A program made the position numbers and the translations under genes. A model generated the notes under the pieces. The model made no database searches. It was not told the origin of the DNA and saw only the letters and a list, made by a program, of their open reading frames with translations. A DNA stretch of 64,000 nt from Rhizobium sp. CF122 (GTDB lineage Bacteria; Pseudomonadota; Alphaproteobacteria; Rhizobiales; Rhizobiaceae): NCBI RefSeq assembly GCF_000282035.1, contig NZ_AKKA01000008.1, positions 231,275-295,274 of the forward strand. Reading direction: 5' to 3'. Shown here piece after piece: positions 34,503-43,042 of this stretch (position 1 is the first letter of the stretch; every line of letters starts with the position of its first letter).

Positions 34503-35547
34503 TCCGAAAGCCGGCCATGAAAGCCGGCGCGGTGGTGCCGGGCCCTCCGACCACAAGGCGATCACAATCGACGGCATGACCGTGATGGTGCCGGTGCACA
34601 CGGCGCCTGCCTTCGAAAGCCCCTATCTGGTGGAAAAACCGGACGATGCCGGCAAAAGCCGGATCAGCCGCGACGGCCGGGTGTTGGGTGAAGTCTCCTT
34701 CCCCTTGCGTCCGCGCTTCTATGAGCGCTCGACGGCGGATGGTATCCCCTATTCGCAGATCGCCGTTCTGCACGGCAAGGACGTGCTGGCAACGACGGTG
34801 CTGCAAACCTGCATCCGCTATCAGAGCCGAACGAAGACCTGTCAGTTCTGCGCCATCGGCCAGTCGCTCGCAGCCGGCCGCACCGTCGCGCACAAGACGC
34901 CTGCGCAGCTCGCCGAAGTTGCCAAGGCCGCTGTGGAGCTTGATGGCGTCAAGCACATGGTGATGACGACCGGCACGCCGAAAGGCGACGACCGGGGGGC
35001 CGCCGTTCTGGCGGACAGCGCTCGCGCTATCAAGGCTGCCGTCGATCTGCCGATCCAGGCGCAATGCGAACCGCCGGAAGACGACATCTGGTTTCAACGC
35101 ATGAAGGACGCCGGCGTCGATGCGCTCGGCATGCATCTCGAAGTCGTGACCCCGGAAATCCGCGCCCGCATCATGCCCGGCAAGGCGCAGGTGCCGATCG
35201 AGAAATACATGTCTTCCTTCAAGGCAGCAGTCGACGTCTTCGGCCGGGGTCAGGTCTCCACCTATATCCTCGCCGGCCTTGGCGATACACGCGAGGCCAT
35301 CCTCGATATCTGCGAAAAGCTCGTCGCGCTCGGTGTCTATCCCTTCGTCGTGCCCTTCGTGCCGATTTCCGGAACGCCGCTCGAAAGCCACGCGGCGCCG
35401 AAACCTGAGTTCATGCATTCGATCCTCGCCCCGCTCTCAAGGATGCTGGTCGAGAGCGGGTTGAAGGCCGTGGACATCAAGGCCGGCTGCGGTAAATGCG
35501 GCGCCTGCTCGGCCCTTTCCACCTATGAAAGGATGCTGACCAGATGA
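34435..35547 (+). CDS. Radical SAM protein of the Nit1C cluster (MSMEG_0568 family)
   Basis: 370 residues. The 4Fe-4S cluster segment is [20 protein letters not shown], with Cys126, Cys136 and Cys139 spaced CX9CX2C instead of the usual CX3CX2C. A TIM-barrel-like body follows ([51 protein letters not shown]), and the C-terminus has a second Cys group, CGKCGACS. The reaction is unknown; the protein presumably modifies the nitrile-side substrate or product. ATG 34435 lies inside the nitrilase 3' end; the stop overlaps the GNAT start (ATGA). Confidence 0.87.
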   Translation: MENSLSTETLINELQSFGARLVDPKAGHESRRGGAGPSDHKAITIDGMTVMVPVHTAPAFESPYLVEKPDDAGKSRISRDGRVLGEVSFPLRPRFYERSTADGIPYSQIAVLHGKDVLATTVLQTCIRYQSRTKTCQFCAIGQSLAAGRTVAHKTPAQLAEVAKAAVELDGVKHMVMTTGTPKGDDRGAAVLADSARAIKAAVDLPIQAQCEPPEDDIWFQRMKDAGVDALGMHLEVVTPEIRARIMPGKAQVPIEKYMSSFKAAVDVFGRGQVSTYILAGLGDTREAILDICEKLVALGVYPFVVPFVPISGTPLESHAAPKPEFMHSILAPLSRMLVESGLKAVDIKAGCGKCGACSALSTYERMLTR

Positions 35548-36086
35548 TCTTCGAACCTTTTGCGCCCTATCGCGCCAGCGAATTCCAGGTGAAATTCGCC
35601 ACATCCAGCTGGGAGCGGCAGGAAGCCCATGCGCTGCGCCGCGCGGTCTTCTGCCAGGAGCAGCAAATCTTCAAGGACGACGACCGCGACCCGATCGACG
35701 ATTACGCAACGCCGATCGTCGCTCTGTCGATGCTCGGAGTGGCAGCCGACCGGCTCGTCGGTACGGTGCGTATTCATGAGGCAGAACCGGGCGTCTGGTG
35801 GGGCTCGCGCCTCGCCGTGCACGAAGATTTCCGCAAGATCGGCGCGCTGGGGGCGACACTCATCAGGCTCGCCGTCTCGTCCGCCCATGCCAGGGGCTGC
35901 CACACCTTTATGGCCAATGTACAGGTTCAGAACGGCCTCTTGTTCCGCCGTCTGCATTGGGACCTGCTCGACGAAATCGAGATCCACGGCAAACCGCATC
36001 TGAGCATGAAGGCCGATCTCGATTTCTATCCGCCCTGCATCACGCCCGAGGCAGGCTTCGTCGCACTCCCCAAGAAGGCGGCATGA
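35544..36086 (+). CDS. GNAT acetyltransferase of the Nit1C cluster (MSMEG_0567 family)
   Basis: 180 residues with the GNAT core: EAHALRRAVFCQEQQIF near residue 30, LVGTVRIHEAEPGVWWGSRL (beta 4), and an acetyl-CoA loop region around HEDFRKIGALGATLIRLA (about 92-109). This subgroup is specific to Nit1C clusters, and its acceptor is unknown. It overlaps both neighbours by four bases (ATGA on each side), implying tight translational coupling and fixed stoichiometry. Confidence 0.85.
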   Translation: MIFEPFAPYRASEFQVKFATSSWERQEAHALRRAVFCQEQQIFKDDDRDPIDDYATPIVALSMLGVAADRLVGTVRIHEAEPGVWWGSRLAVHEDFRKIGALGATLIRLAVSSAHARGCHTFMANVQVQNGLLFRRLHWDLLDEIEIHGKPHLSMKADLDFYPPCITPEAGFVALPKKAA

Positions 36087-37063
36087 CCATGGGGGCGATC
36101 GACATCGAGGCACTGGCCGCCACATTAGCCGCAAGCAGCGGCATTGCCGCCAAGCAGGATATCGGCTCGGTGGCAGCAAGCCTCGGCCTTCAGGGCCAAT
36201 CCGTCGCCGTTGGCGACGATTGCGCCGCGTTGCCGGACGTCGATGGTTATCTGCTTTTTGCAATCGAAGGGTTCATGAACGAGTTCGTCGCGGCCGATCC
36301 CTGGTTTGCCGGCTGGTGCGGCGTGATGGTCAATATCTCCGACGTGGTTGCCATGGGCGGACGTCCGGTCGCCATAGTTGATGCCGTCTGGGCGAATGGC
36401 GAAACGGGGGCCGCTCCTGTGCTTGAGGGCATGCGGGCGGCGGCAAGAACCTTCGGTGTTCCCATTGTCGGCGGGCATACCAATATCCGAACCGATCGTG
36501 GCCAGCTTTCGGTCGCGATCCTCGGCCGGGCTCAAAAACTGCTGACAAGCTTCGATGCCCGACCCGGCGATGTTCTCATCGCCGCCATCGATCATCGCGG
36601 TCGCTACCGCGAGCCGTTCAACAATTGGGAAGCTGCGACCGACGCGCCGTGCGCGCGGCTGCGGGCTGATCTCGAAATCCTCCCCGAGATCGCGGAGGCC
36701 GGATTGGCGCTGGCGGCAAAGGACATCAGCCAGGGCGGCATCGTCGGCACGACCATCATGCTGGCCGAATGCTCGCGTGTCGGCATCGATATCAACGTCT
36801 CCGCCATCCCCCTGCCCGCGGGTGTCAGCCTCGATCGCTGGCTCGCCACCTTCCCGAGCTTCGGTTACCTGCTTTCGGTCGCACCGGACAAGGTGGACGC
36901 GGTTATCGCCCGCTTCACCGCGCGCGGCGTCACCGCTGCCGCCATCGGATCGGTGGTCGTTGGCCGCGAGATCGCACTAATCGACGGCAACAGCCGCGCA
37001 GTAGTGCGCGACTACGCCGATGCGCCGCTGCTGCAGCTCGGCCGAAAGGAGGTTGCCGCATGA
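36083..37063 (+). CDS. AIR-synthase-related (PurM-like) protein, Sll0787 family
   Basis: 326 residues. PurM/HypE/SelD-type fold: VGDDCAALPDVDGYLLF at residues 34-55, ISDVVAMGGRPVAIVDAVWA, VPIVGGHTN and AAKDISQGGIVGTTIMLAEC are the ATP-binding and dimer motifs. Family members activate a carbonyl or amide with ATP or form related phosphoanhydrides, which could prime a formamide- or amide-like intermediate here. Starts at 36083 overlapping the GNAT stop; a second ATG at 36089 is possible. Ends in an ATGA overlap with the glycosyltransferase. Confidence 0.87.
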   Translation: MTMGAIDIEALAATLAASSGIAAKQDIGSVAASLGLQGQSVAVGDDCAALPDVDGYLLFAIEGFMNEFVAADPWFAGWCGVMVNISDVVAMGGRPVAIVDAVWANGETGAAPVLEGMRAAARTFGVPIVGGHTNIRTDRGQLSVAILGRAQKLLTSFDARPGDVLIAAIDHRGRYREPFNNWEAATDAPCARLRADLEILPEIAEAGLALAAKDISQGGIVGTTIMLAECSRVGIDINVSAIPLPAGVSLDRWLATFPSFGYLLSVAPDKVDAVIARFTARGVTAAAIGSVVVGREIALIDGNSRAVVRDYADAPLLQLGRKEVAA

Positions 37064-38229
37064 GTTGCCTGTCCTACCCACCCTTGCGCATCGCCATGCT
37101 AACCCATTCCACCAATCCGCGCGGCGGCGTGGTGCATGCCATGCAGTTGTCGGAAGCGCTGACCGCGCTTGGCCATAGGGTGGTGCTGCATGCCCCCGAT
37201 GCGCGGGGCAAGGGGTTCTTCCGCAAGGCCAGCTGCGAGACGGCCTGCTTTCCTGTCGAGCCTGCCGCGTCAGACATGACTACCATGGTCGAACAGCGCA
37301 TCGAGGACTACGTGCAATACTTCGAAAGCCTGGGCGCCCGCGACTTCGATTTGTTTCATGCCCATGACGGCATTTCCGGCAATGCGCTGGCGACGCTGAA
37401 GGAGCGCGGCCTGATCCCCGGTTTCGCCCGCACCGTGCATCATATCGACACGTTTACCGATCCGCGGCTCATGGAATTGCAGGACCGTTCGATCGACCGG
37501 GCCGACCTGTTTTTCTCCGTCAGCGAAATGTGGCAGGCGACCTTGCGGAACAATCGGGGCATCAGTTCCACGGTTGTCGGGAACGGCGTCGACACACACC
37601 GTTTTGCCCCCACATGGAGCGGCGATCAGACAGAACTGCACGACCGGCTCGATCTGCATGCCGGCCCTGTCTTTCTCAGTGTCGGCGGTATCGAAGCACG
37701 CAAGAACACGCTCGCAATCCTTGACGCCTTCCGGCAGCTGCGCGCCGTCCAGCCGGAGGCGCAACTGGTCATCGCCGGCGGCGTGTCGCTGCTCGACCAT
37801 CACGGTTACCAGGAGGAGTTCCAATCCCACCTGCGGACATTGCGGGCGGATGCCGCCGCCGTGCACGTGATTGGCGCCGTGGCGGATGAGGACATGCCCA
37901 ACCTCTATCGGCTTGCAGACGCTCTTGTTTTTCCGTCGCTGAAGGAAGGATTCGGGCTTGTTGTGCTGGAAGCCATGGCGAGCGGTGTTCCCGCCATCGT
38001 CCCGTCGATTGCACCGTTCACCGAGTATCTGAGCAGCGAAGACGTCATCTGGTGTGATCCGTATCATTCGGCTTCGATTGCCGAAGCCATGGCGCTCTCG
38101 CTTTTAACGCCGATCCGCGACCGCGTCATTTCCCACGGGCTGGAGGTCGTCGGCCGCTTCAGTTGGCACCGTGTCGCCGAAGCTCATCTTTCCACCTATG
38201 CAACATTGAAGGAGGCAGCCCATGCCTGA
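37060..38229 (+). CDS. Group 1 glycosyltransferase of the Nit1C cluster (MSMEG_0565 family)
   Basis: 389 residues, GT-B fold. LRIAMLTHSTNPRGGVVHAM at the N-terminus, VGNGVDTHRF in the middle, and the GT4 donor site FPSLKEGFGLVVLEAMASG with its E-x7-E pattern. No membrane segments. Presence of a glycosyltransferase implies that the Nit1C product may be a sugar-linked small molecule or that a sugar carrier is used; the donor and acceptor are unknown. Overlaps both neighbouring genes. Confidence 0.87.
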   Translation: MSCLSYPPLRIAMLTHSTNPRGGVVHAMQLSEALTALGHRVVLHAPDARGKGFFRKASCETACFPVEPAASDMTTMVEQRIEDYVQYFESLGARDFDLFHAHDGISGNALATLKERGLIPGFARTVHHIDTFTDPRLMELQDRSIDRADLFFSVSEMWQATLRNNRGISSTVVGNGVDTHRFAPTWSGDQTELHDRLDLHAGPVFLSVGGIEARKNTLAILDAFRQLRAVQPEAQLVIAGGVSLLDHHGYQEEFQSHLRTLRADAAAVHVIGAVADEDMPNLYRLADALVFPSLKEGFGLVVLEAMASGVPAIVPSIAPFTEYLSSEDVIWCDPYHSASIAEAMALSLLTPIRDRVISHGLEVVGRFSWHRVAEAHLSTYATLKEAAHA

Positions 38230-38509
38230 AATGCGCTTTGTCATCACCTGGCCCGATGGTCAGGAAGAGAGCTGTTATTCCCCCTCTCTGATTATACGTG
38301 AGTTTTTCACCGAGGGCGAAAGTTATCCGGTTGCAGATTTCGTCGATCGCAGCCGCAAGGCGCTGACCATCGCCAGCGATCGCGTCGAGGCGAAGTATGG
38401 ATTTGCGTGTTCATCTGCAAACGACCAGCTCGCCCGCATCGAAAGTGCCGCTGTCCCCTTCCTGAACGACGCAGATAACCGTGTCCGCTGCGAAACCTTT
38501 ATCCTTTGA
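38222..38509 (+). CDS. MSMEG_0570-family nitrogen-starvation small protein
   Basis: 95 residues with MRFVITWPDGQEESCYSPSL, IIREFFTEGESYPVADFVDR and SRKALTIASDRVEAKYGFAC, matching the small conserved protein found only in Nit1C-type clusters. No catalytic motif; one or more Cys residues are conserved-looking. It overlaps the 3' end of the glycosyltransferase by 8 bp. Perhaps a carrier or regulatory subunit (speculative). Confidence 0.85.
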   Translation: MPEMRFVITWPDGQEESCYSPSLIIREFFTEGESYPVADFVDRSRKALTIASDRVEAKYGFACSSANDQLARIESAAVPFLNDADNRVRCETFIL

Positions 38510-38521
38510 AAGGACCCGTCA

Positions 38522-39793
38522 ATGCCCCATAACCTCAAGCAGCACTACAGTGCAGTTGTCATCGGCGGTGGCCAGGCCGGGCTCTCGGCCTCTCACTATC
38601 TGAAGAGGCACGGAATTGATCACGTGGTCTTCGAGAGGAAGACCGTTGCGCATAAATGGAAGAACGAACGCTGGGACGCTTTCTGCCTGGTGACACCGAA
38701 CTGGCAATGCCAGCTTCCCGACCACCCCTATGACGGCAGGGATCCGCACGGTTTTATGGTCAAGCACGAGATCCTCGCCTATGTCGATGGCTTCGTGAAG
38801 AAGGTCGATGCGCCGGTCTTCGAGCAAACCGGCGTGACGTCGCTCGAAAAGCAAGGGGACCTTTTCCGCGTCGAGACCTCGGCTGGCACGGTGACCGCCG
38901 ATGCCGTGGTGGTCGCCACCAGCCTCTATGCCGATCCAGCCATTCCGCGTGCCGCCGAACGCCTGCCGGAGGAGATCGTCCAGCTTCACACTGCCGCCTA
39001 TCGCAATGCCGATCACCTGCCGGAGGGCGGCGTCATCGTCGTCGGTTCGGGCCAGTCCGGCTGCCAGATTGCCGAGGATTTGCATCTGGCCGGCCGAAAG
39101 GTGCACCTGGTCACCGGCAATGCGCCGCGTTGCGCCCGGTTCTATCGCGGTCGCGACGTGGTCGATTGGCTTTCCGATATCGGCCAGTACGACATCACGG
39201 TTGAACAGGATGGCATGACGAAGAAGAAGCACGACACCAACCATTATCTGACCGGCCGTGACGGCGGCCGTGACATCGACCTGCGCAAATTCGCGCTGGA
39301 AGGTATGGCGCTTTATGGTCGCATGTCCGGCGTGTCCGCCGGCCGGATGCTGTTTGAGCCGAACCTGAAGGCCAATCTCGACGGCGCCGACCGTGTCTAT
39401 AACAGCATCAATGCCCTGATCGACCGGCATATCGCCGAGAAGAACATCAAAGCACCCGACGGTTCTACCTACACGCCTATATGGGAGCCCGAAACCGAGA
39501 TAACCGACCTCGATTTGAAGGCGGCGGGCATCACCTCCGTTATTTGGGCCACCGGCTTCAGCCCTGACTGGTCCTTCGTCGGCCTGCCGATTTTCGACGG
39601 CAACGCCTACCCCGTCCATCGCCGCGGCGTCACTGCCGTCGATGGTATCTACGTGCTCGGCCTTCCCTGGCTGTGGACCTGGGGCTCGGGCCGTTTCCTC
39701 AGCGTCGGCAAGGATGCCGAACATGTGGTCGGGCATCTCGCAGCTCGACATTCGGCACGGACATCTTCTCTCAAGCAAGCGGTAAACGCCTGA
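38522..39793 (+). CDS. Flavin-dependent oxidoreductase of the Nit1C cluster (MSMEG_0569 family)
   Basis: 423 residues with FMO-like architecture: an FAD motif at residues 14-20 (IGGGQAG), an NADPH motif VIVVGSGQSGCQIAED near 178, and the late VIWATGFSPDWSF. This FAD/NADPH monooxygenase-like enzyme is the redox member of Nit1C, and could oxidise a nitrogen centre. It begins 12 bp after the MSMEG_0570-type gene and ends 2 bp before the next gene, firmly in the operon. Confidence 0.88.
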   Translation: MPHNLKQHYSAVVIGGGQAGLSASHYLKRHGIDHVVFERKTVAHKWKNERWDAFCLVTPNWQCQLPDHPYDGRDPHGFMVKHEILAYVDGFVKKVDAPVFEQTGVTSLEKQGDLFRVETSAGTVTADAVVVATSLYADPAIPRAAERLPEEIVQLHTAAYRNADHLPEGGVIVVGSGQSGCQIAEDLHLAGRKVHLVTGNAPRCARFYRGRDVVDWLSDIGQYDITVEQDGMTKKKHDTNHYLTGRDGGRDIDLRKFALEGMALYGRMSGVSAGRMLFEPNLKANLDGADRVYNSINALIDRHIAEKNIKAPDGSTYTPIWEPETEITDLDLKAAGITSVIWATGFSPDWSFVGLPIFDGNAYPVHRRGVTAVDGIYVLGLPWLWTWGSGRFLSVGKDAEHVVGHLAARHSARTSSLKQAVNA

Positions 39794-39795
39794 TC

Positions 39796-40656
39796 ATGAG
39801 CGCAGCCCTTCTGAATTTCCCGCCCGCAGGGACTTCGGCACGCGACTTGATGGAACGTGCCCTTGATCCGCATATTCTTCTCGGCATGCCGCATCTGAAT
39901 GGAAACGGCTTGTCGGAAACCTGGCTGATGAAGGAGCTCGGCCATCGTCACTGGCTGATGCTTGCCCGTCGTCTCGGGATGGACAATGCAGATTTCAAAA
40001 CAGCCGATGGAGAAGAAGCCTATGCTGCGATCTGTGCAACGTCACTCACGGCTGCACGCTTCAACCTCGTGCGTGCGAACGACATTCTGACCATCCATTC
40101 GATAATGTCCGCAGTCTCGCGCACCCAGACATTGACCCGACACGAGTTGTCTGTTGATGGCCGAAGCGTTGGCAAGGTCGAACTGATCTCGACTTTCGTT
40201 CACAGAACGATCAAAGGCAAAAATCACTCCATTGCACGTGTGACATTGTGTGAGCCGCGGGCACAGTGGTTCGAGCTGAGCCCTCTGGCAAAGAATGCTG
40301 CAGACATTCGGAATGGGCGGTTGGGTAGGCATTTCGGGTTTCCTTTACTTGCCGACAAAGCAGTCCGAACCTTTAAGTTTCATCCCAGCATCTCGCAGGA
40401 GTTCAACGGCGCAGGACTATTTTACTTTGCCGAGTTTCAGGCACTTGCCGATCGCGCCTTGGAAAATTGGTTCCCACCCAAGGGGCCAGTCATTCGAAGA
40501 GAGGTTTTCTTCCTTGGTAACATCGAGAAAAACGAAAGCATTTCCTTCGATCTTATTGATTGTTCTGAGGAACAAAGAACTGTGTATGGGCAACTGCGAC
40601 GCGAAAATGGGAAAGTGATCGCCAAAATATTCAGTACGTGGAAGGTTCCGTGCTGA
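39796..40656 (+). CDS. LnmK-like biosynthetic protein, Pnap_2097 family
   Basis: 286 residues from ATG 39796. Segments such as HILLGMPHLNGNGLSETWLM, KELGHRHWLMLARRLGMD and VSRTQTLTRHELSVDGRSVG resemble the double-hotdog LnmK/Pnap_2097 group, whose LnmK member is an acyltransferase/decarboxylase of polyketide assembly. In this operon it may act on an acyl thioester supplied in trans; no acyl carrier gene is near. GC content falls in the 3' third. The last 26 bp overlap the convergent luciferase-like gene. It is an extension of the core Nit1C set. Confidence 0.75.
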   Translation: MSAALLNFPPAGTSARDLMERALDPHILLGMPHLNGNGLSETWLMKELGHRHWLMLARRLGMDNADFKTADGEEAYAAICATSLTAARFNLVRANDILTIHSIMSAVSRTQTLTRHELSVDGRSVGKVELISTFVHRTIKGKNHSIARVTLCEPRAQWFELSPLAKNAADIRNGRLGRHFGFPLLADKAVRTFKFHPSISQEFNGAGLFYFAEFQALADRALENWFPPKGPVIRREVFFLGNIEKNESISFDLIDCSEEQRTVYGQLRRENGKVIAKIFSTWKVPC

Positions 40657-41689
40657 TGTCAGCCATGCGCCCGAATACCAGCGGGATGACCTTTGATCCG
40701 TAGAGCTCGATGCTCTGCATGAGTTTGGCATGCTCCATCGGGCCTGCCGAGTATTTCATCTGAAACCGCGAGATCCCGAGCGTCTGCACCGTCTTGGCGA
40801 CCTTCCGGGCTACCGTCTCAGGCGATCCCGCATAGAGCGAACCATGCTCGATCTCGTTCTCGAAGTCCCGCTCCGTCACCGGAGGCCACCCGCGCTCGCG
40901 GCCAAGACGGTCGCGAATCTTCTTGAAATGAGGGAACAGGTCCCGCCGGGCCTGCTCGTCGGTCTCGGCAACATAACCCGGCGAGTGGATGCCGATATCG
41001 CCCACCGTTCGTCCAGCCTGCGCGGATGCCTTCTTGTAAAGTTCAACATAGGGCCCAAACCGTGCCGGATCGCCGCCGATGCCGGCCAGCATCAGGTTCA
41101 TGTCGTGGCGTACGGCACGGATGACGGATTCCGGGCTGCCGCCGACACCGATCCAAGTCTTGAGTCGGCCCTCGGAAATAGGAGGATAGATGCGCTGGTC
41201 TTCAAGCGGTGCGCGCCAATCACCTCGGTAGTTGACGACATCTTTCGACACGATCTCCGAAAACAGGTCCAGCTTCTCCTCGAACAGCTCCTCGTATTTC
41301 GATAGGTCGTAGCCGAAGAGCGGGAAGGATTCGATGAAGGAGCCGCGGCCAAGAATGACCTCGGCGCGCCCGTTCGAAATCGCATCGAGCGTCGAGAACC
41401 GCTGGAACACACGGATCGGGTCGTCCGAACTTAGAACGGTTACGGCAGAGCCGAGCCGGATCCTGCTGGTTCGGGCCGCGATGGCAGCCAGAACCACTTC
41501 CGGGGCGGAGACCGCGAAATCCTTACGGTGGTGTTCACCCACGCCGAAGAAATCGATCCCATGCCGATCGGCCAGAACCGCCTCCTCGACGACATTGCGG
41601 ATAATCTGGGGCTGAGGAAGCAGCTCACCATCCGGGCCGGTGGTGACATCGCCGAACGTATCCAGGCCGAATTCAAGAGGGATGGTCAT
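40631..41689 (-). CDS. LLM-class flavin-dependent oxidoreductase
   Basis: 352 residues of the bacterial luciferase-like fold: FGLDTFGDVTTGPDGELLPQ, IDFFGVGEHHRKDFAVSAPE, RIRLGSAVTVLSSDDPIRVF and GRAEVILGRGSFIESFPLFG. Likely a reduced-flavin monooxygenase or F420-independent LLM protein; substrate unknown. It converges on the Nit1C operon with a 26-bp 3' overlap and is transcribed with, or just downstream of, the DUF1622 gene (33-bp gap). It is more likely part of the detoxification set to its right than of Nit1C. Confidence 0.87.
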   Translation of the reverse strand: MTIPLEFGLDTFGDVTTGPDGELLPQPQIIRNVVEEAVLADRHGIDFFGVGEHHRKDFAVSAPEVVLAAIAARTSRIRLGSAVTVLSSDDPIRVFQRFSTLDAISNGRAEVILGRGSFIESFPLFGYDLSKYEELFEEKLDLFSEIVSKDVVNYRGDWRAPLEDQRIYPPISEGRLKTWIGVGGSPESVIRAVRHDMNLMLAGIGGDPARFGPYVELYKKASAQAGRTVGDIGIHSPGYVAETDEQARRDLFPHFKKIRDRLGRERGWPPVTERDFENEIEHGSLYAGSPETVARKVAKTVQTLGISRFQMKYSAGPMEHAKLMQSIELYGSKVIPLVFGRMADISTEPSTY

Positions 41690-41722
41690 GAGATATTCCG
41701 ATCGAATGCATGGGGATGAATA

Positions 41723-42148
41723 TCAGCGCGCATCAGGCAGCGAGGATGACGGCGAGCGGGAGTGTGCTGGCGGGGTCGAGTTCTTCGTCCACGGCCACTG
41801 GCCGTCGATCTCGGCTTCCAGGGAGAAGCTGAGAAACGTCCGGATAAGCACGATCAGGCCAAGAAGACCGACACTTTCCCACGTAAGGGGAGCGATTATC
41901 GTGGCGATGATGTCCGCACCGATCAGGATTTCGAGCCCCAGCAATATTCCGCGACCGAGATTGGCGCGATAGCGTTCGTAAGCCTCGCGTTGCTCGGTAG
42001 AGAAGACATCACGCACGTAGCCGACGGTTGCGATCAGAACGCCGACCAAAATCACGCCAACGCCGAAGAATTCCAGCCCGGTCGCAAGCGGTTTCAGAAT
42101 AGGGGCGATCAGGCTGGCGACATGACCTGCTTCACTATCGATGTCCAT
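41723..42148 (-). CDS. DUF1622 membrane protein
   Basis: 141 residues with three hydrophobic helices (LEFFGVGVILVGVLIATVGY, ILLGLEILIGADIIATII, SVGLLGLIVLIRTFLSFSLE) and the family-typical RANLGRGILLGLEILIGAD. Function unknown. An AAGGA ribosome site lies seven bases before ATG 42148. It sits between the LLM oxidoreductase and YoaK genes on the same strand. Confidence 0.83.
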   Translation of the reverse strand: MDIDSEAGHVASLIAPILKPLATGLEFFGVGVILVGVLIATVGYVRDVFSTEQREAYERYRANLGRGILLGLEILIGADIIATIIAPLTWESVGLLGLIVLIRTFLSFSLEAEIDGQWPWTKNSTPPAHSRSPSSSLPDAR

Positions 42149-42198
42149 AGTGGTGTCCTTTTAGATTCGACGGATCAATATCGAAGATGTGTCGGGTT

Positions 42199-42876
42199 TC
42201 AGGACTCGGCACCTGCGCTGCTTGCAAAGAGCGCGACCGTGGCAAGTACAGCAGGCAGGCTGAACGCCGCTGCGGGAGCGTACATGTAACCGACAGCGCC
42301 GACACCGCAGCCGAGGGCGAAGGTCGCGACGGCTGCTGCCATCTTTTTAACCCGTGCTTTCGCTGTCACGACTTCGTCGGCTTTCGAATCGGCCAGAATG
42401 TCCGCGAGATCGAGCATGATCTGCGTGGTCGTGCCGGTCATCAGCGTGGAAGGCGGCGCTTTCGACAGATGCGCCTTGTGAAGCCCGTTCTGAATAGCCA
42501 TCGCCGAAACCAGGGCCATGCCGACCGCCAGCGTGACGGCGCCTTCGTCAGCCCGAAACGGGCCATGATAGAGTGCGTAGGCCGCAACTCCCACAAACAG
42601 CAGCAGCTTGACGACCAGCATTGGCCGAATGGGTGAGCGATCCCGACTTTGAAGTTTCAGGCAGACCAGACGTGATACAAAAACGACCAGACAGAACATC
42701 GGTAGTGCCAGGAGTTTTGACAATGCTCCGTCCAGACCGTGCGCCAACGTGGCACCTAGTGTCACGAAGTTTCCAGTGACATGGGCGGTGAACAGCCCGG
42801 AAAGCGACAGGAAACCGAGTGTGTCGACATAGCCGCCATTAAAGCTCAGGAGTGTGGGAAGGGAAGGAGATTTCAT
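42199..42876 (-). CDS. YoaK/DUF1275-family membrane protein
   Basis: 225 residues from ATG 42876; a GTG at 42942 would add 22 residues with no better ribosome site. Six hydrophobic segments and the family pattern LSFNGGYVDTLGFLSLSGLF, TAHVTGNFVTLG, MALVSAMAIQNGLHKAHL and STLMTGTTTQIMLDLAD identify YoaK/DUF1275, a possible small-molecule exporter. The first gene of a leftward unit (YoaK, DUF1622, LLM). One copy of the shared 30-bp element begins 84 bp upstream of this start. Confidence 0.83.
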   Translation of the reverse strand: MKSPSLPTLLSFNGGYVDTLGFLSLSGLFTAHVTGNFVTLGATLAHGLDGALSKLLALPMFCLVVFVSRLVCLKLQSRDRSPIRPMLVVKLLLFVGVAAYALYHGPFRADEGAVTLAVGMALVSAMAIQNGLHKAHLSKAPPSTLMTGTTTQIMLDLADILADSKADEVVTAKARVKKMAAAVATFALGCGVGAVGYMYAPAAAFSLPAVLATVALFASSAGAES

Positions 42877-42959
42877 GATCGTGATCTCGATTGATGCCGA
42901 TGCCGCGATGTCGTGTTTCGCGGGGTAGGCAAGTTTTGTCACCGAACGTCTGCTCTCAC

Positions 42960-42989
42960 AATTGCATCAATTGTTTCGAATTCATTGCG
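42960..42989. promoter_or_regulatory. Shared 30-bp element, site A (upstream of YoaK)
   Basis: AATTGCA at 42960, GTTTCGAA in the centre and ATTGC at 42984-42988, so the two ATTGC copies are 23 bp apart. Also contains ATTGCATCAAT. It lies 84 bp upstream of the YoaK start codon in the same orientation as the other four sites. Confidence 0.6.
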
Positions 42990-43005
42990 CCAGGCGACAT
43001 AATGG

Positions 43006-43033
43006 AAAGGGCGGCCGAAGCCGCCTGCCCTTT
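43006..43033 (-). terminator. Terminator of the DoxX-MFS operon
   Basis: Leftward reading gives GGCGGC-TTCG-GCCGCC with an AAAG/CTTT extension, a UUCG tetraloop hairpin just after the MFS stop codon at 43043. The T-run is short. Confidence 0.55.
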
Positions 43034-43042
43034 GCGTTTTCG

